64,000 nucleotides of DNA from Aselliscus stoliczkanus (GCA_033961575.1 CM066736.1:12557501-12621500); one strand, 5' to 3'; numbered from the stretch's first letter, positions 9,715-20,422 are shown. Notes: generated by a model not told the origin, from the sequence alone. Program-made: numbers and translations.

Positions 9715-9840
9715 AGTGAAGTTGAGAAGCAGAAGGAAGGAACTGAGGGAAGAGGGAGAGGGTTGGAAGTAGGAAGGAAGCGGGGAAATAGGAGGGAAGA
9801 TAAGATACAAAGGAAGGAAAGAGGGAGAGACATGGCAGGT
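9715..9840 (+). repeat. Purine-rich AGG/GAAGG low-complexity tract
   Basis: Nearly all A and G with GGAAGGAA and GGAGAGGG motifs. The 179- and 151-codon antisense frames that cross it owe their length to this bias, because pyrimidine-rich DNA lacks stops. Confidence 0.75.
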
Positions 9841-10369
9841 GAGTTTTGTTGATGCCAGAACTGGCCATTTCCAAATGGAGACATCCTCTGTGCGGGGGAG
9901 ATTGTCAAGCCATTGTGATGAAGACACCAAGTCTGAGGATGTGGGCGGGGCACACAGCAGGCCAGCCTTGCAGCCTGCCTCCCACAGAATTGTTCTTCCT
10001 CCAATAACACTGTAGAAACACATAGAGTGAAGGAGCAGAGTGTGTTGGAGCGAAATACTGTATAATTCATTTGTCTTCTGGACTGAGGAAATCTCCATGT
10101 AATTTACCAGCAGGAAAGGTTTAAGTGAGTTTTGTCGTTCTTTGTATGTGTCCTTAAAAGGCAGGCCTTTCCTTTGCCAAGGGGGGCCTTTTCATCATTC
10201 CCTGAACCATAAGTGCAGATCATGCTTTAGAAAAAGGAACATTCTAAGGAAAACAAAACAAGCAAGAATTTTCACAATCAAAAACTACATGCCCCAAAGC
10301 GAAGACCATGCAAAATGTGACCTAGAATGTAAATTTTCTCTCTCTACCCAACACGGTATGAGCATGAAT

Positions 10370-10528
10370 ACACACGTGCACGCACACACACACACACACA
10401 GCCTAACACGTGTGAACACAGCCACACATGTAATCCCAGTACATGCTCACTCACACATACGTGCATGCCCAGAGATGCAGACACATAGCTATGCACACGG
10501 ACAGACAGACAGACACACACACCACTAC
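10370..10528 (+). repeat. CA-rich simple repeat, (CA)n and (GACA)n
   Basis: A CACACA core at 10383-10400 is followed by degraded CACA and ACAGACAGACA units. It puts runs of Thr-His into the 200-codon frame at 10142-10744, which is not a gene. Confidence 0.85.
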
Positions 10529-10581
10529 GGCTCCCTGAACACTGGGTTTTTCAGGCATCTCCACTTCCAAAAGTCTCTCAG

Positions 10582-10812
10582 GTCCTTGGCCCTGAGGCTC
10601 ATCTGCCTGTGTTTAAATTCTGTTTCTGCCTTTGCTGGCTGTGTATCCCTGGTCAAGTTACTTAACCTTTTTTTGCCTCAGTTTCTTCATAAATCAAATG
10701 GACACAATCATATGTCTCATTCGCAGAGTTGCTCTGATGATTGAATTATTGCATTTGTACTGCTTAGGAAAGTGTCTGGTGTATAGTGGCTCTCCGTAAA
10801 TGTTAGTGGTTA
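10582..10812 (+). mobile_element. MIR, near full length
   Basis: Sense order: 'tgtgtttaaattctgtttct', 'gctggctgtgtatccctggt', 'caagttacttaacctttttt', 'gcctcagtttcttcataaat', 'gtgtctggtgtatagtggc' and 'cgtaaatgttagtggttatt'. Confidence 0.85.
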
Positions 10813-10924
10813 TTGTTCTGTGAGTGGGGTAAACGTCACTGTCATTGTCATCACCATGGTCACCATCATCAAAAGCTCTCTTTCGTTGAACCCTGGTGTG
10901 TTAGGCCCTGTGCCAGGTGGATTA

Positions 10925-11112
10925 CTTGAATTATCTCATTTAATACTCAAAATAGCTGCATGAGGCAAGCACTATTATTTTGATACAGAACGAAATCTAG
11001 GCCTGGAAATGTATAATAACCTTGCCCAAGGTCACCTACCTGGTAAATGGCTAAACTGGGACTTGAACCTAGATCTGTTTCATTGCAAACCCTGGTTGTG
11101 AACTGTACAAAA
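10925..11112 (-). mobile_element. MIR
   Basis: Antisense order: 'gattacttgaattatctcat', 'actattattttgatacagaa', 'aaccttgcccaaggtcacct' and 'ctgggacttgaacctagatc'. Confidence 0.8.
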
Positions 11113-11234
11113 CACATGATCTCAGTCATGGGCTACTTATACTTAGTACAGGACAGTTCTCCTCAGCCAGGTTATAAGCTCCCCAAGGGACTGAACCTGT
11201 CTTGCTCATTGCTGTTTCTCGGCACTAGACTAGG

Positions 11235-11398
11235 ACCCAACTTCAGGAAATCGGTCCTTTGACAGAAAAATGAGTTCATTCACCTGCAAAACGGGGTGAT
11301 ACTGTCCATCTTACAGTGCTGCACAAATTAAATAAGATAATGTCTGTAAAAGACCCTGGCACATATCAGGGGCTCCATAAATGGCAACATGAGCATTT
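11235..11398 (+). mobile_element. MIR, 3' part
   Basis: 'cacctgcaaaacggggtgat', 'ttaaataagataatgtctgt', 'ccctggcacatatcaggggc' and 'ccataaatggcaac' follow the sense MIR 3' half. Confidence 0.7.
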
Positions 11399-11639
11399 TT
11401 GTTGAGTTAAACAACAAAAGATGACCCAGAAGCCTAAATCTCCAGGGACTGGAAGAATGACAATGTCATCAGTGGAACAAGGGAGACAAATTGGGTTGCT
11501 TTAAGGGAACACAAAAAAGTTGGTTTGATGTAAGCAGGACATGAGGTGCCAGCCATCTCCCCTGTCCACATGGAATGACTTAGCAGGCACTTGGGAATGG
11601 AAAGATGAAAAGGCCATGACAGAAGTGGACTCTCCTTGG

Positions 11640-12285
11640 AGTTGATGTGAAAATCCTGGATGTACATAGCCCCTGAGATGGCCCCAGTGATCCCCACCTC
11701 TTGGTTTGTATGCCCTTGTGTAATCCCCTCCTTTTGAAGATAGATGGGACAGTTGATTTGATTTGAATGTATAGAACATGGCAGAAGTGATGGGATGTCA
11801 CTTCTTTTTTTGTTTGTTTGTTTTTGTTTTTTGTTTTTTTTTGAGGTCAGTGTCACTGGCCCTCATATGTGGGACCGAACTGGGGCCGCTGGCTTCCCAA
11901 GCCAGCGCTTAACCACCGCGCCACTCGGGCGGCCCAGGATGTCACTTCTGAGGTTAGGTTATAAAAAGACTGTAGCTTCCATTATGGGCGCTTTCTCTTG
12001 GATAACTTACACTTGAGGAAGCCGACAAGGAATTGAGGTCTGCCAACAGCCACACGAGTGAGCTTGGAAGTGGATTCTCCCCCAGTCATGCCTTGAGATT
12101 GAGATGACTGCAGTCTGGGCCAACACCTTGATGGCAGCCTCATAAGGGACCCTGAGGCAGAATCACCTGCCAAATCACTCCTGGATTCCTGACCAGTAGG
12201 AACTGTGAGACAGCAGATGTTTGTTTTCAGCTGCTAAGGTTTGGCATTCTTTGTTATGCAGCAGTAGGTGCCTGATACACCTGGG
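11640..12285 (+). mobile_element. MLT1-type (MaLR) solo LTR, SINE-interrupted
   Basis: A clear series: 'gccccagtgatccccacctc', 'cccttgtgtaatcccctcct', 'gaacatggcagaagtgatgg', 'taggttataaaaagactgta', 'gccaacagccacacgagtga', 'gattcctgaccagtaggaac' and 'ttatgcagcagtaggtgcct'. The TATAAAAAG element keeps the LTR promoter position, but there is no sign that it is active. A class D SINE at 11806-11936 splits the GATGTCACTTCT motif and duplicates it. Confidence 0.85.
11806..11936 (-). mobile_element. Minimal tRNA SINE (class D)
   Basis: Antisense copy with a TTTG-rich tail, then 'gtcactggccctcatatgtg', and head 'ccgcgccactcgggcggccc' at the right. The TSD GGATGTCACTTCT is perfect at 11793-11805 and 11937-11949, both parts of the host LTR. 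Confidence 0.93.
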
Positions 12286-12402
12286 AAAAGCTGAGATCAG
12301 GAGGGAGAAGATGTAGAGAGAGGAGTCTGATGTCAAAGCCTGGGGAAAATATCTCCATTGTAGAGGTAGGAAGAGACAGAGGAACCAATGAAACAGAGAA
12401 GA

Positions 12403-12466
12403 GAGAGTGAGAAAGAGATAGAGATAGGGAGAAATAGAGAGCGAGAGCGGGAGCGAGAGAGAATAT
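12403..12466 (+). repeat. (GA)n-rich tract
   Basis: GAGAGA, GAAAGAGATAGAGATAGG and GAGCGAGAG units. The 121-codon minus-strand frame across it (Ser/Leu-rich) is a composition artefact. Confidence 0.8.
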
Positions 12467-12762
12467 GAAACCACTGGGATGCTGGGACCTAGAAGAAAGC
12501 ATACCAGACCATCAAAGAGAGGAGGAAATGAATCAGTCATATTTCATACAGCAGACAGAGTTGGACTGAGAAATATGGGTCCATAGGGTAGGCTAATAAT
12601 TTTGTAGCCTTCAAACTGACATTCTTTAAATATTTGCTTGGCATTCATTTGGAGGAGAGCCTGAGCACTGCATGGGGCAAAGACCTCTCCTCTACTGTCC
12701 CAAGAAATTAGCTCTGGCTCCAGGCTTGCATTCCATATTCAGCAAAACAAAAGCCCTGCAGA

Positions 12763-12843
12763 GCGCTGGCCGAGTGGAGCGGTGGGTAAGTGCTGGCTTG
12801 GGAAGCCAGCGGCCCGGGTTCGGCTCCCACATATGAGGAAAAG
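12763..12843 (+). mobile_element. Minimal tRNA SINE (class D), very short
   Basis: Head 'gcgctggccgagtggagcgg' to 'gttcggctcccacatatgag', then an A-rich tail without the usual 'gggccagtgacactg' block. The TSD AAAGCCCTGCAGA (12750-12762) versus AAAGCCCTACAGA (12844-12856) has one mismatch. Confidence 0.9.
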
Positions 12844-13427
12844 AAAGCCCTACAGATAAAGAGACCAACCCTCCTAGGAGGACAGTTGTTCCTGAGGCAT
12901 GCTTCCTGGGAACATCTCACAGTCCTTTTCCAAGGAGTAACTTATCAATTCTCTCTCTGAGAGGAGCTCTGAAAGGTAAACACATTTTTCTTCATTTGTT
13001 ACATTTCCAGTGATGCTTTAGAGTCCCGTATAGACTGGAGCCCTGGGCAGCCTATTGATCAGGCTCAGTCAGGTTACCCTGCTAAGTGATCAGGTTGAGG
13101 AGGAGGGAGCATGGGGAGAAGCTGTTCAATGGGGTATTTTTGATAACCTTGGGCAAAGCATTTCGGTGGGCAGGTGGGGGAGGATGCCAGGTGAAGCGCT
13201 GAGGATATGGACTCAGTAAGTGTGAAGAGGTGCTTTTGAGAAGCTTGATAGATTGAGGAGAGAACAAAGCAAAGGGGAATGGCTCTCACTTTTCATTAAT
13301 TATAGGGACGATCTGAAAATGCTGCTCATCAGAGGGAAAGGGTCCATTAGGCAGGGAGACTCCCATTGTGTAAAGACAAGGAGCCAAGGAGGGGCAAAGA
13401 ATGTCAAGAGGGGAGACAAGTGAGAAG

Positions 13428-13682
13428 GACCAAGACGGGCTGAGAGCTTTGGAGTTGGATGTACTTGGATTTGCACCCTGGTTCTCCTTCTTTTTAGCTG
13501 TGCATCCTTGGGCAAGCTGCTTAACCTTTCTGGGCCTTGGTCTCAACTCTAAAATGCAGACAACAATGCTTACCTCACAAAGCTGTTCTCTGGGCTAAAT
13601 AAGATAATGTTTGTAGAGTGATTAGCAGAGTGCCTAGCCCTTAGTCATCTGCAGTCAATGTTGCTAAAACGAGCATCAACAT
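13428..13682 (+). mobile_element. MIR, near full length
   Basis: Sense order: 'gagagctttggagttggatg', 'agctgtgcatccttgggcaa', 'gctgcttaacctttctgggc', 'ctaaataagataatgtttgt' and 'gcagagtgcctagcccttag'. Confidence 0.85.
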
Positions 13683-13889
13683 CAGAGGTGAGGCTAGGGG
13701 AAGACTTGGTGCTATTTAGGGATGGCCCAGGGGGTAGGTGCTTGATAAGTTTTATCCCTGGGAAGTTTAAGAACTTTTCTGGTCAGTGAAATTTGAGGGA
13801 AGTTCTGCTGGGGGCTGGAGTTTCTGAGAAAGTGTTTTTTTTCCTCCTTCCTAAAAACAGAGAATTGAGAAGAGAAAGTTCTTTTCCGA

Positions 13890-14112
13890 TCTTTGGATGC
13901 TGTTTACATGAGTTGTGATGCCTGAAGCTGTGGCAGCCATTTGGCCCCCCTGATGGGGGAGGGTTGACGGCGCTGGGGGAGGAACGGGGTGCTGAGCCTG
14001 AGGATGTTGACCTGTTGAACAAACTAAAGTTCCTTATTCTTTTCAGTTGGGCATTGTGTTCTTTGTAGTCACAAGCACTGTAATTGATCAAGTGTTCTTG
14101 GAAGAGAGGACC
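13890..14112 (+). mobile_element. Old LTR-like fragment
   Basis: 'gtgatgcctgaagctgtggc', 'agccatttggc', 'gttgacctgttgaacaaact' and 'cagttgggcattgtgttctt' resemble the 3' half of an old mammalian LTR (MaLR/ERVL type). The subfamily cannot be fixed. Confidence 0.45.
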
Positions 14113-14820
14113 CAGCATTTGCAAAAATAAAGTGGCTGGAGGGGGCACACTCAGGGAACTAGAAATAGTTTGGCTTCGGGATAGGTGGAAGGTAGGAAAT
14201 AGAATTCTGAGAAGAACAGAAGAAATACAATGGGAGTGACAAGGAGCTCGGTGTGAATGGAATACTTAATGTTATAATATTACATTCCTTCATGCTGAAG
14301 TGCAAAGTAAAGGGAGTGAAATAGTGAATGACATGGGCGGAATGGGGAACCCCTGAATGATTTTTAATATTAGGGACTTTATAAACATGAAGAATCAGAG
14401 TAGGTGATGGGGTGAGATGGACCTTTAACCATTTACATAGTTTCTAAATTGCACGTCTAATCCTTATTTATCCTTTGGGATTAAATCCTTATTTATCCTG
14501 GGTGAATAAGCTGCTCATTCTTCTCACTCTGTCTAGGTCACAGATTTCTGGATAAGTGGGGGCCCTGGTTTTATTATCAGGACAGACTAGAACACGTGTT
14601 AATCTTCAGCAATGTGATATTTCTCGTGTACTTTCATTTAGCAGTCTTGTCTCCTATTAAATCTAATTAGTTTCTCTGCTGCTAAGAGATGGAGGGGGCA
14701 TCTTCCTAATGAAAATATGAAGCCTGAGTCAGATGTCGCCAACGACCTTGTCTAGGGATTTCTGTCACCCTTTTCACAGGTTCTTAGCTTTTGGATTGGA
14801 GCTTGACACTCCTTACAGAT
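14113..14820. other. Unassigned unique sequence
   Basis: AT-rich sequence with a short direct duplication of 'aatccttatttatcct' near 14459-14500. No repeat family, exon or promoter recognised. Confidence 0.45.
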
Positions 14821-14824
14821 TGTC

Positions 14825-14998
14825 AGTTGTGTGCCAGACAATAGACTTTCAGAAGTTGGACAATCTTATGGCTACAATCCAGTAATGTTGCAATTGTAGA
14901 AACTGAGTCCCAGCAAGGGGAAATGACTTGCCCAGGTTTACACAGGTGGAGCTGGAGCACAGGTATTCTGACTCCTAGCCTATTGCCTTTATGGCTTG
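14825..14998 (-). mobile_element. MIR
   Basis: Antisense order: 'gtgtgccagacaatagactt', 'gtagaaactgagtcccagca', 'aatgacttgcccaggtttac' and 'ctgactcctagcctattgcc'. Confidence 0.75.
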
Positions 14999-15194
14999 GT
15001 CAAGGTGAACAGCAACTGTGTAAACTTTTGAATGACATCAGTGCATGAAAATATTCACTGATGGATTGTCCACTTGAGAAATCAATCTGCATACAAATAT
15101 TTCTTTCCCCTCAACACTGGTCTATCCCCACCCTCTAGTTAACCTCTCAGCTTCTTCCTCAGTTATCAAATGTTGTAAACATCCTACAGTGTTA

Positions 15195-15560
15195 AGGAAA
15201 TACACTACAAGCCGACTGCCAAGCAGAATTGCAAATCTTGCCGAAGATGTGGGATTTCATGAAACCAGTGGCAGTGATGCTGGGGAACTGCTTGAATCTC
15301 ATGCGAAGACCTTGACAACCGAGCAGCTGGCAGAGTTAGGCAATTAAAGAAGAGAAAAATCCACAACGATGACTCCACAATGAGCACCGCAAATGTAGGG
15401 GATGAGAATAGCAGAGGATTAAAAGAGATTTGTGGGAAAATGGATGAAGTTCATCCCAGTGAACTTGCTATAAAAGTCAGATCAGAGGAGAAGCCGCTGT
15501 ACCTTACTCCGGGATATAATTTGGTTAGAAGAATGATGCTCTGTACCAAATAAATCAATA
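15195..15560 (+). pseudogene. pogo/Tigger transposase C-terminal relic
   Basis: Codons 15225-15344 translate to a 40-residue stretch containing AEDVGFHE, DAGELLESHAK and LTTEQLAEL, ending at TAA. A second frame at 15401-15550, shifted by two, continues with LKEICGKMDEVHPSELA. This spacing of an acidic F-H-E motif, an ELL-x-SH motif and an LT-x-E-x-L-x-EL motif is what I know from the acidic tail after the DDE domain of Tigger/jerky-like transposases. Stops and the frameshift make it dead. The DNA-binding and catalytic parts are absent. Confidence 0.6.
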
Positions 15561-15716
15561 ATACGGTCTTGGTTCTAAGAATAAGAGCTTAGAATTATAG
15601 AGTCACTTACTTATAACCTAAATCTGTTTTAATAGGAGATAGAAATATATTCTCATAATTTTAAGTTGGATTTTAAAGTACAATCTCAATCAAACCTTTT
15701 TTCCCACTGTTTTTAT

Positions 15717-15818
15717 TTTTTTTTTAGGGCAGTGTCACTGGCCCTCTTATGTGGGACCGAACCGGGGCTGCTGGCTTCCCAACCCAGCGCTTAACCACCG
15801 CACCACTCGGCCGGCCCA
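15717..15818 (-). mobile_element. Minimal tRNA SINE (class D)
   Basis: Antisense: T tail, 'gggcagtgtcactggccctc', and head ending 'ccaccgcaccactcggccgg'. The TSD TTTTCCCACTGTTTTTAT is perfect over 18 bp at 15699-15716 and 15819-15836. Confidence 0.95.
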
Positions 15819-15900
15819 TTTTCCCACTGTTTTTATCAGGTGGGATTTTATTCAGCTGCAAGTACCATAAACCTGACTACAGTGATTTAATTAATTTTTT

Positions 15901-16002
15901 TTTTTTTTGAGGGCAGTGTCGCTGGCCCTCATATGTGGGATCCGAACCAGGGCTGCTGGCTTCCCAAGCCAGCGCTTAACCACCGCGCCACTCGGCCAGC
16001 CC
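15901..16002 (-). mobile_element. Minimal tRNA SINE (class D)
   Basis: Second antisense class D copy, 82 bp after the first and in the same orientation, with intact head 'gcgcttaaccaccgcgccac'. TAATTAATT-type AT-rich sequence flanks both ends (15888-15900 and from 16003). The exact duplication length is ambiguous because the target is repetitive. Confidence 0.88.
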
Positions 16003-16589
16003 TAATTAATTAATTTTTTTAATATCATAAAGTTAAAGGAAGATGGTTCTGGTGCATTGGCTCAATAATTCCAGAATGGCACCTCTGTAATTCTCTTGCA
16101 TTTTCAAGATTGCAAGGTTATAAGATGGCTCCTGCTATTCCAGCCTTCACATCTGTACTCAGGTCAAGAAGTGAGTAGGGAGAAGGCTGTGCTAGTCTTG
16201 CCTGACTCTCTATGAAGTCAGAAACTCCAAGCCTTTCCCAGAAAACTCAATGAAGATGTCTCCTTGTATTTCACAACTCCCCTATTTTCAAAGGAATTTG
16301 TACTTTGAGTATTTGGCTTTGCAGCCTACAAGCAGTGGGAGGTGGTAAAGGACAAAGGTATTGTGAATGACCGATACCTATGTGTCAAGTGGCCTTAAAA
16401 AAGGCTCTGGCATTCATTTTCTATGACAGGAAGACTCCCCTGTACCTGGAAATTTATCTTCAAGTCTCAAGAAGCTCCCAGAGATCAGACCTTAACACAT
16501 ACGATGTATTTAGCAGGATCTGAGGCTTGAACTGGAAATTGCTCTGGACACTGTCAATGTCACATGACTCTGGCTTTTAGAAACTGCAG

Positions 16590-16848
16590 CAACCACCATG
16601 TGCATCCAGTTTACTTTCCATGTGTAGCATTTCATTTGATTCCTACAACAACCCCCATGAGGTATATAAAGGAGGCATTGTTATAGTTGATACGTCACAG
16701 AGAAGGAAACTGAGGCTCCGAAAGATTGAGCAACCTGTCCAGGGTAACCCAGCTGGAAAGTGGCAAAGTTGGGGTTTGAATCTTGGTTTTGTCTGACTCG
16801 ATTTCTTGCTTTGTCCACTATGCTGTAATGCCACATATCAGCATTTTC
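16590..16848 (-). mobile_element. MIR, near full length
   Basis: Antisense order: 'atttcatttgattcctacaa', 'acccccatgaggtatataaa', 'gaaggaaactgaggctccga', 'ggtaacccagctggaaagtg' and 'ttggggtttgaatcttggtt'. Confidence 0.88.
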
Positions 16849-17040
16849 CAAAGCATGCCCCATAGAAATAGAGTGAAGGCATTCTAAAAGAGGTGGGGGA
16901 TAATACATTCAAATACATTTGAGACCTTCTGTGATAAACAGATAAAAAAAAAACACCCTCTGATATGATATGGTAACTTCTCCAAGAGATGGCTAGGATG
17001 GGCAGGCTTTTCCCAATTACTTGACTATGGAACCTTTTTA

Positions 17041-17473
17041 TTTTTTCATTATTTTAAAGATTTTATTGGGGAATTGGGAGAGGGGAACAGTGCTGGGGAA
17101 TCGGGGAACAGACAAGTTGCTGTGCTTTTTTTCTTCAGTCTAGTTGTGGAGAACGTCGCTTCACTGGCCCATGTTGGTATCATCATTGTGCTCTTCCTGG
17201 ATGAGGCAGATTGCTCGCTAGCCACTAGACAGCGGCTCACGGCGGCTCATGGCATCTCACGAAAGTGCACGCCAGCTGCTGGCCAGCCCCACTGCAGCCT
17301 ACGCCGTCGCTGGCAACTCATGGGAGCCCAGCTCCAGGTCGAGTTGTTGTTCACCATCTTAGCTGTAGAGGGTGCAGAGTCACTGGCCCTCATGTGGGAT
17401 CCAAACTGGAGCCCTGCTGCTCAGATCTGGCATCCCAAGCCAGCTTCTAACCAACACACCACTCGGGTGGCCC
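17041..17473 (-). mobile_element. Long tRNA-derived SINE (class A), complete
   Basis: Starts with the antisense tail 'aaagattttattggggaatt', passes through 'tctagttgtggagaacgtcg' and the CAGCC/GGCTCA subrepeat body, and ends with the head 'accaacacaccactcgggtg'. The TSD TGGAACCTTTTTA is perfect at 17028-17040 and 17474-17486. The strand antisense to the SINE is open from 17074 to 17487. Confidence 0.93.
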
Positions 17474-17489
17474 TGGAACCTTTTTAAAT

Positions 17490-18098
17490 ATACAACATCT
17501 CATAAGATGATCTGCTCATTTGTTTATCTTGCAAAGATTGTTGAGCTCTGGCCATGTGGTAGGTCTCTTTCCAGTTCTGGAGAAATTTAGCAATCCAGGT
17601 AGATCTGGACCCTGCCCTCACAGAGCTACCAGTTCAGCTTACAGACTATGTCTCCAAACACTCTTTGCAGAAAGCTGTGATATACTTAGTTCGATTCACC
17701 TATTCCCAGAAGGGAAGTATCTCAAGGGCAGCCAATGACTAGAGTCTAGTCCTGGTCTTGCATGGTAGCCTTGACCCAACTTGATTTACAACCTGAAGTC
17801 TGCCTGTTGGCTTTCAAGTGTTAATAGGGTACATTCTCCACCTTTCCTGCCCCTTGGGGAAGGAGAGATGCGTGAATGAGTAAACAGAGGCAGAATGCTT
17901 TAGAAAGGAGAGAAATAGGAGGGGAAGAATGGTTGATCAGATGCCCTGGTGATGTTTCCATCCCAGAGGCTCCCTGAGATTCTCAGCTCTCATTGTGGGA
18001 TTGGCTGTTGTTTCTCCTCATGGCACCAACCCCTCCCCTGTGGTTCCCTTCTCCTCTCTTGTTGCTTTGAGTTGCTTGTTTTCACTGATGACAGCTGA
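17490..18098. other. Unassigned unique sequence
   Basis: No repeat family, exon or promoter recognised. Moderately GC-rich, with pyrimidine-rich parts near 18020-18060. Confidence 0.4.
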
Positions 18099-18099
18099 C

Positions 18100-18235
18100 C
18101 TCTCCATTTTCAGTGCATTTCTGGAGTGAATGACTGGCTATAAAATATTAAATCCTAGTAAATATTAATGCCCCATCACTGTCACATTAATTCAGCCTTG
18201 CGAATTGAGAGTTCAGGATTGGGCTGATGAGTGGG
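18100..18235. promoter_or_regulatory. Candidate conserved noncoding element
   Basis: Unique AT-rich sequence with several homeodomain-type cores (ATTAAT, TATTAA, TTAATTC), e.g. 'taaatattaatgccccatca'. It lies outside any repeat. Only composition and absence of repeats support this; conservation is not shown. Confidence 0.2.
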
Positions 18236-18667
18236 TCTACTCTGTTTACCCATTACTACCACCGATGTCACCCCCATCACTCCTCCTACTACCACTGCCA
18301 CAATTGCCACCACCGGCAACTATGTAAGGGCTTCTAGCAACGGAAAAACCATCCCTTTGGGAGCCTCAGGAACTTTTCATTCTACTATTCTCTTCACCAA
18401 CTCCTCGCTAGGCCTCAGAAGGTATATCCAGTGGGGCCGTTAAATTTTAAGGAGCTGTGCTGAAAAGGGCATGTTGAGACCCCCTGAGACAAATTCTAAT
18501 CTGACGGTGAAACATTACTTCTCTCTACTCCATCCTTATTTTATTTCTCTTCATTGTTAATATGTTCCATAGAATTCATAATAATGATAATGTAATGAAT
18601 TGGTAACTTAAAAACTATTTTCTTCAATGTTGAGAGAAGTGCTGCATTTCCAGCTGCTTTTATTTCT

Positions 18668-18847
18668 TTTTTTCTTAATTTTTTTTTAAATTGGGTGACA
18701 GTGTGTTTTTTGCAGGACCCATCAACTCCAAGTCAAGTCATTGTCCTTCAATCTAGTTGTGGGGGAGCGTAGCCCACCATCCCAGGCGGGAGTCGAACTG
18801 GCAACCTTGTTGTTCAGAGCACGTGCTCTAACCAACTGAGCCTCCTG
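18668..18847 (-). mobile_element. Ves-like tRNA SINE (class B)
   Basis: Antisense: T-rich tail, 'gcaggacccatcaactccaa', 'caatctagttgtggggg', B-box complement 'gggagtcgaactggcaacct', head 'ctctaaccaactgagcc'. The TSD CAGCTGCTTTTATTTCT is perfect over 17 bp at 18651-18667 and 18848-18864. Confidence 0.95.
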
Positions 18848-19322
18848 CAGCTGCTTTTATTTCTAGAGCTGGAGATTTTGCTTGAGTGAGTACTGCAGAT
18901 GCACAGCAAGGAGGTACCCATTGTTCCAGGGGAGGAACATAGACAATATATTTGGGGATAAATAAAGGCTTTTCCTCCTTTGTTATATGGACCTTGATGA
19001 CTTATTGGAAAGAGGTGGATAAGTTTGCATGTGAACCTCAGAGATTCTTGGGAGAAAAAGAGATTAAAATTCTAACCCCTGCCTTTTGAAGTTTAATATT
19101 ATTAGAACATCTTTTTTGGACTAGAGAAACCTTGACTAAAGTCTGCTAATTGGACTCTGGGAGCTCTAGGGGGAGCTCATTATGAGGCTGGAATGGTGAC
19201 TTGCTTCAATGTCAGGACCCAGACCTTCCTAGGAAATGTCGTGGTGTGTGGGTGATGTTGACATGCCTTCTGACAGAGCTGACTTGGCACTGTGGGTATG
19301 CTGCAGGACTTACTGCTGTGTG

Positions 19323-19326
<4 letters not shown>

Positions 19327-19371
<45 letters not shown>
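19327..19371 (+). repeat. (TG)n microsatellite, about 22 units
   Basis: An uninterrupted alternating TG run, long enough to be length-polymorphic and to adopt Z-DNA under supercoiling. Confidence 0.97.
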
Positions 19372-19372
<1 letters not shown>

Positions 19373-19384
19373 GAAAGAAATTTG

Positions 19385-19500
19385 GTGATTAATATCCTTT
19401 AACATGTATCTATGTATGCAAAATATCCTCCAAGTATACCTATGTGTACAAGGCTTTCCTCATGGTATAATTCTAGAGGTGGGCATGCTAGGTCAGAGGA
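19385..19500 (-). mobile_element. L1ME/HAL1-like fragment, left part
   Basis: On this strand 'gtgtacaaggctttcctcat', 'ataattctagaggtgggcat' and 'ctaggtcagagga' match the antisense of the L1M ORF2 region read as 'aattcctagaagtggaattgctgggtca'. Related sequence resumes at 20078, so the element appears split by the material between. Confidence 0.5.
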
Positions 19501-19862
19501 TGTATCAGCCAGCACAAGTAGGATATGCTGCAGTAACAAACAAATCTAAAAATCTTAAAACAACTAAGGATTGTTTCCCACTGAGTTAGGCTTGTGTCTT
19601 CTCACCCTGGGACCCAGGCTGATGGAGCTGCCATCATTTCAAACATGGCTAGTCACCACAGAAGAAGAAAAGAGTTTTCTGAGTGGTACATGATGACGTA
19701 GTGCTCTGGCCTGGAAGCGGTACTCACCACTTCCTCTTACAACTCTTTAGCCAGAACCAGTCCCATGGATAGTAACCAAGTAGATAATAACTAGAAGGCC
19801 ACAAAGTTTAATTCTACCATGTGTCTGGAAGGTGGAGAGACAGAAACACTGTGAACAGCATG
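19500..19862. mobile_element. Old unnamed interspersed repeat, copy 3
   Basis: 'gtatcagccagcacaagtag', 'tgcagtaacaaacaaatcta', 'aaaacaactaaggattgttt', 'agccagaaccagtcccatgg' and 'ctagaaggccacaaagttta' match the block order of the copies near 3.2 and 22.2 kb. It lies between two halves of an L1ME-like fragment. Confidence 0.5.
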
Positions 19863-19888
19863 AGTGACTATTTCAAGTGGTGTGAACA

Positions 19889-20075
19889 TTTTTTTTTTCT
19901 TTAAACTTTATTGGGGAACAGTGTGTTTTTTCCAGGACCCAGCAGCTCCACGTCAAGTCATTGTTTTTAATTTAGTTGTGGAGGGCACGGCTCACTGGCC
20001 TATGTGGGAATCGAACTGGCAACCTTGGTGCTATGAGCCTGTGCTCTAACCAACTGAGCCAACTGGCTGCCTTGA
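19889..20075 (-). mobile_element. Ves-like tRNA SINE (class B)
   Basis: Antisense: 'aaactttattggggaacagt', 'ccaggacccagcagctccac', B-box complement 'gggaatcgaactggcaacct', head 'ctctaaccaactgagccaac'. No clear target-site duplication could be read. Confidence 0.88.
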
Positions 20076-20077
20076 TC

Positions 20078-20422
20078 ATATTGCCAGATTATCCTCCGGA
20101 ATGACTGTGCCAGTTTACACTCTCACCTGTTAAACTGACCAGTCCTTGTTTTAATAACTATGCCATGCTCCACTGCATGGGCGTACCATCAGTTATTTCA
20201 CCAACCCCCTGCCAATCAGCTCTTATAATTTTCTCTATTACAGTGATGTGATGAACGTTGTTGTACATACATATATGTGTCCCCTTATTTCTTTAGCATA
20301 AATTCATGGAAATTGGACTGTTGAATCAAAGTGTATGAACACTCTGAATTGTTTCTCCTATCATATTGCCCTCTCAAACATGTTGTAACTTTTTATGAAT
20401 AGAAGAGTGCCTGTTTCATTGA
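20078..20422 (-). mobile_element. L1ME/HAL1-like fragment, right part
   Basis: 'ccagtttacactctcacctg', 'gatgaacgttgttgtacata', 'ttctttagcataaattcatg' and 'gaaattggactgttgaatca' follow antisense L1M/HAL1 ORF2 order, with a repeated segment suggesting two overlapping pieces. Confidence 0.55.

Noticed and set aside
9559..10098. 179-codon minus-strand frame
   Set aside because: Lies over a MIR and a purine-rich tract whose complement is stop-poor; Ser/Leu/Pro-rich without domains.
10142..10744. 200-codon plus-strand frame
   Set aside because: It crosses a CA repeat (Thr-His runs) and a MIR; chance frame.
11900..12010. TATAAAAAG box as a host promoter
   Set aside because: It belongs to the decayed MLT1-type LTR; no downstream exon or CpG island supports a live promoter.
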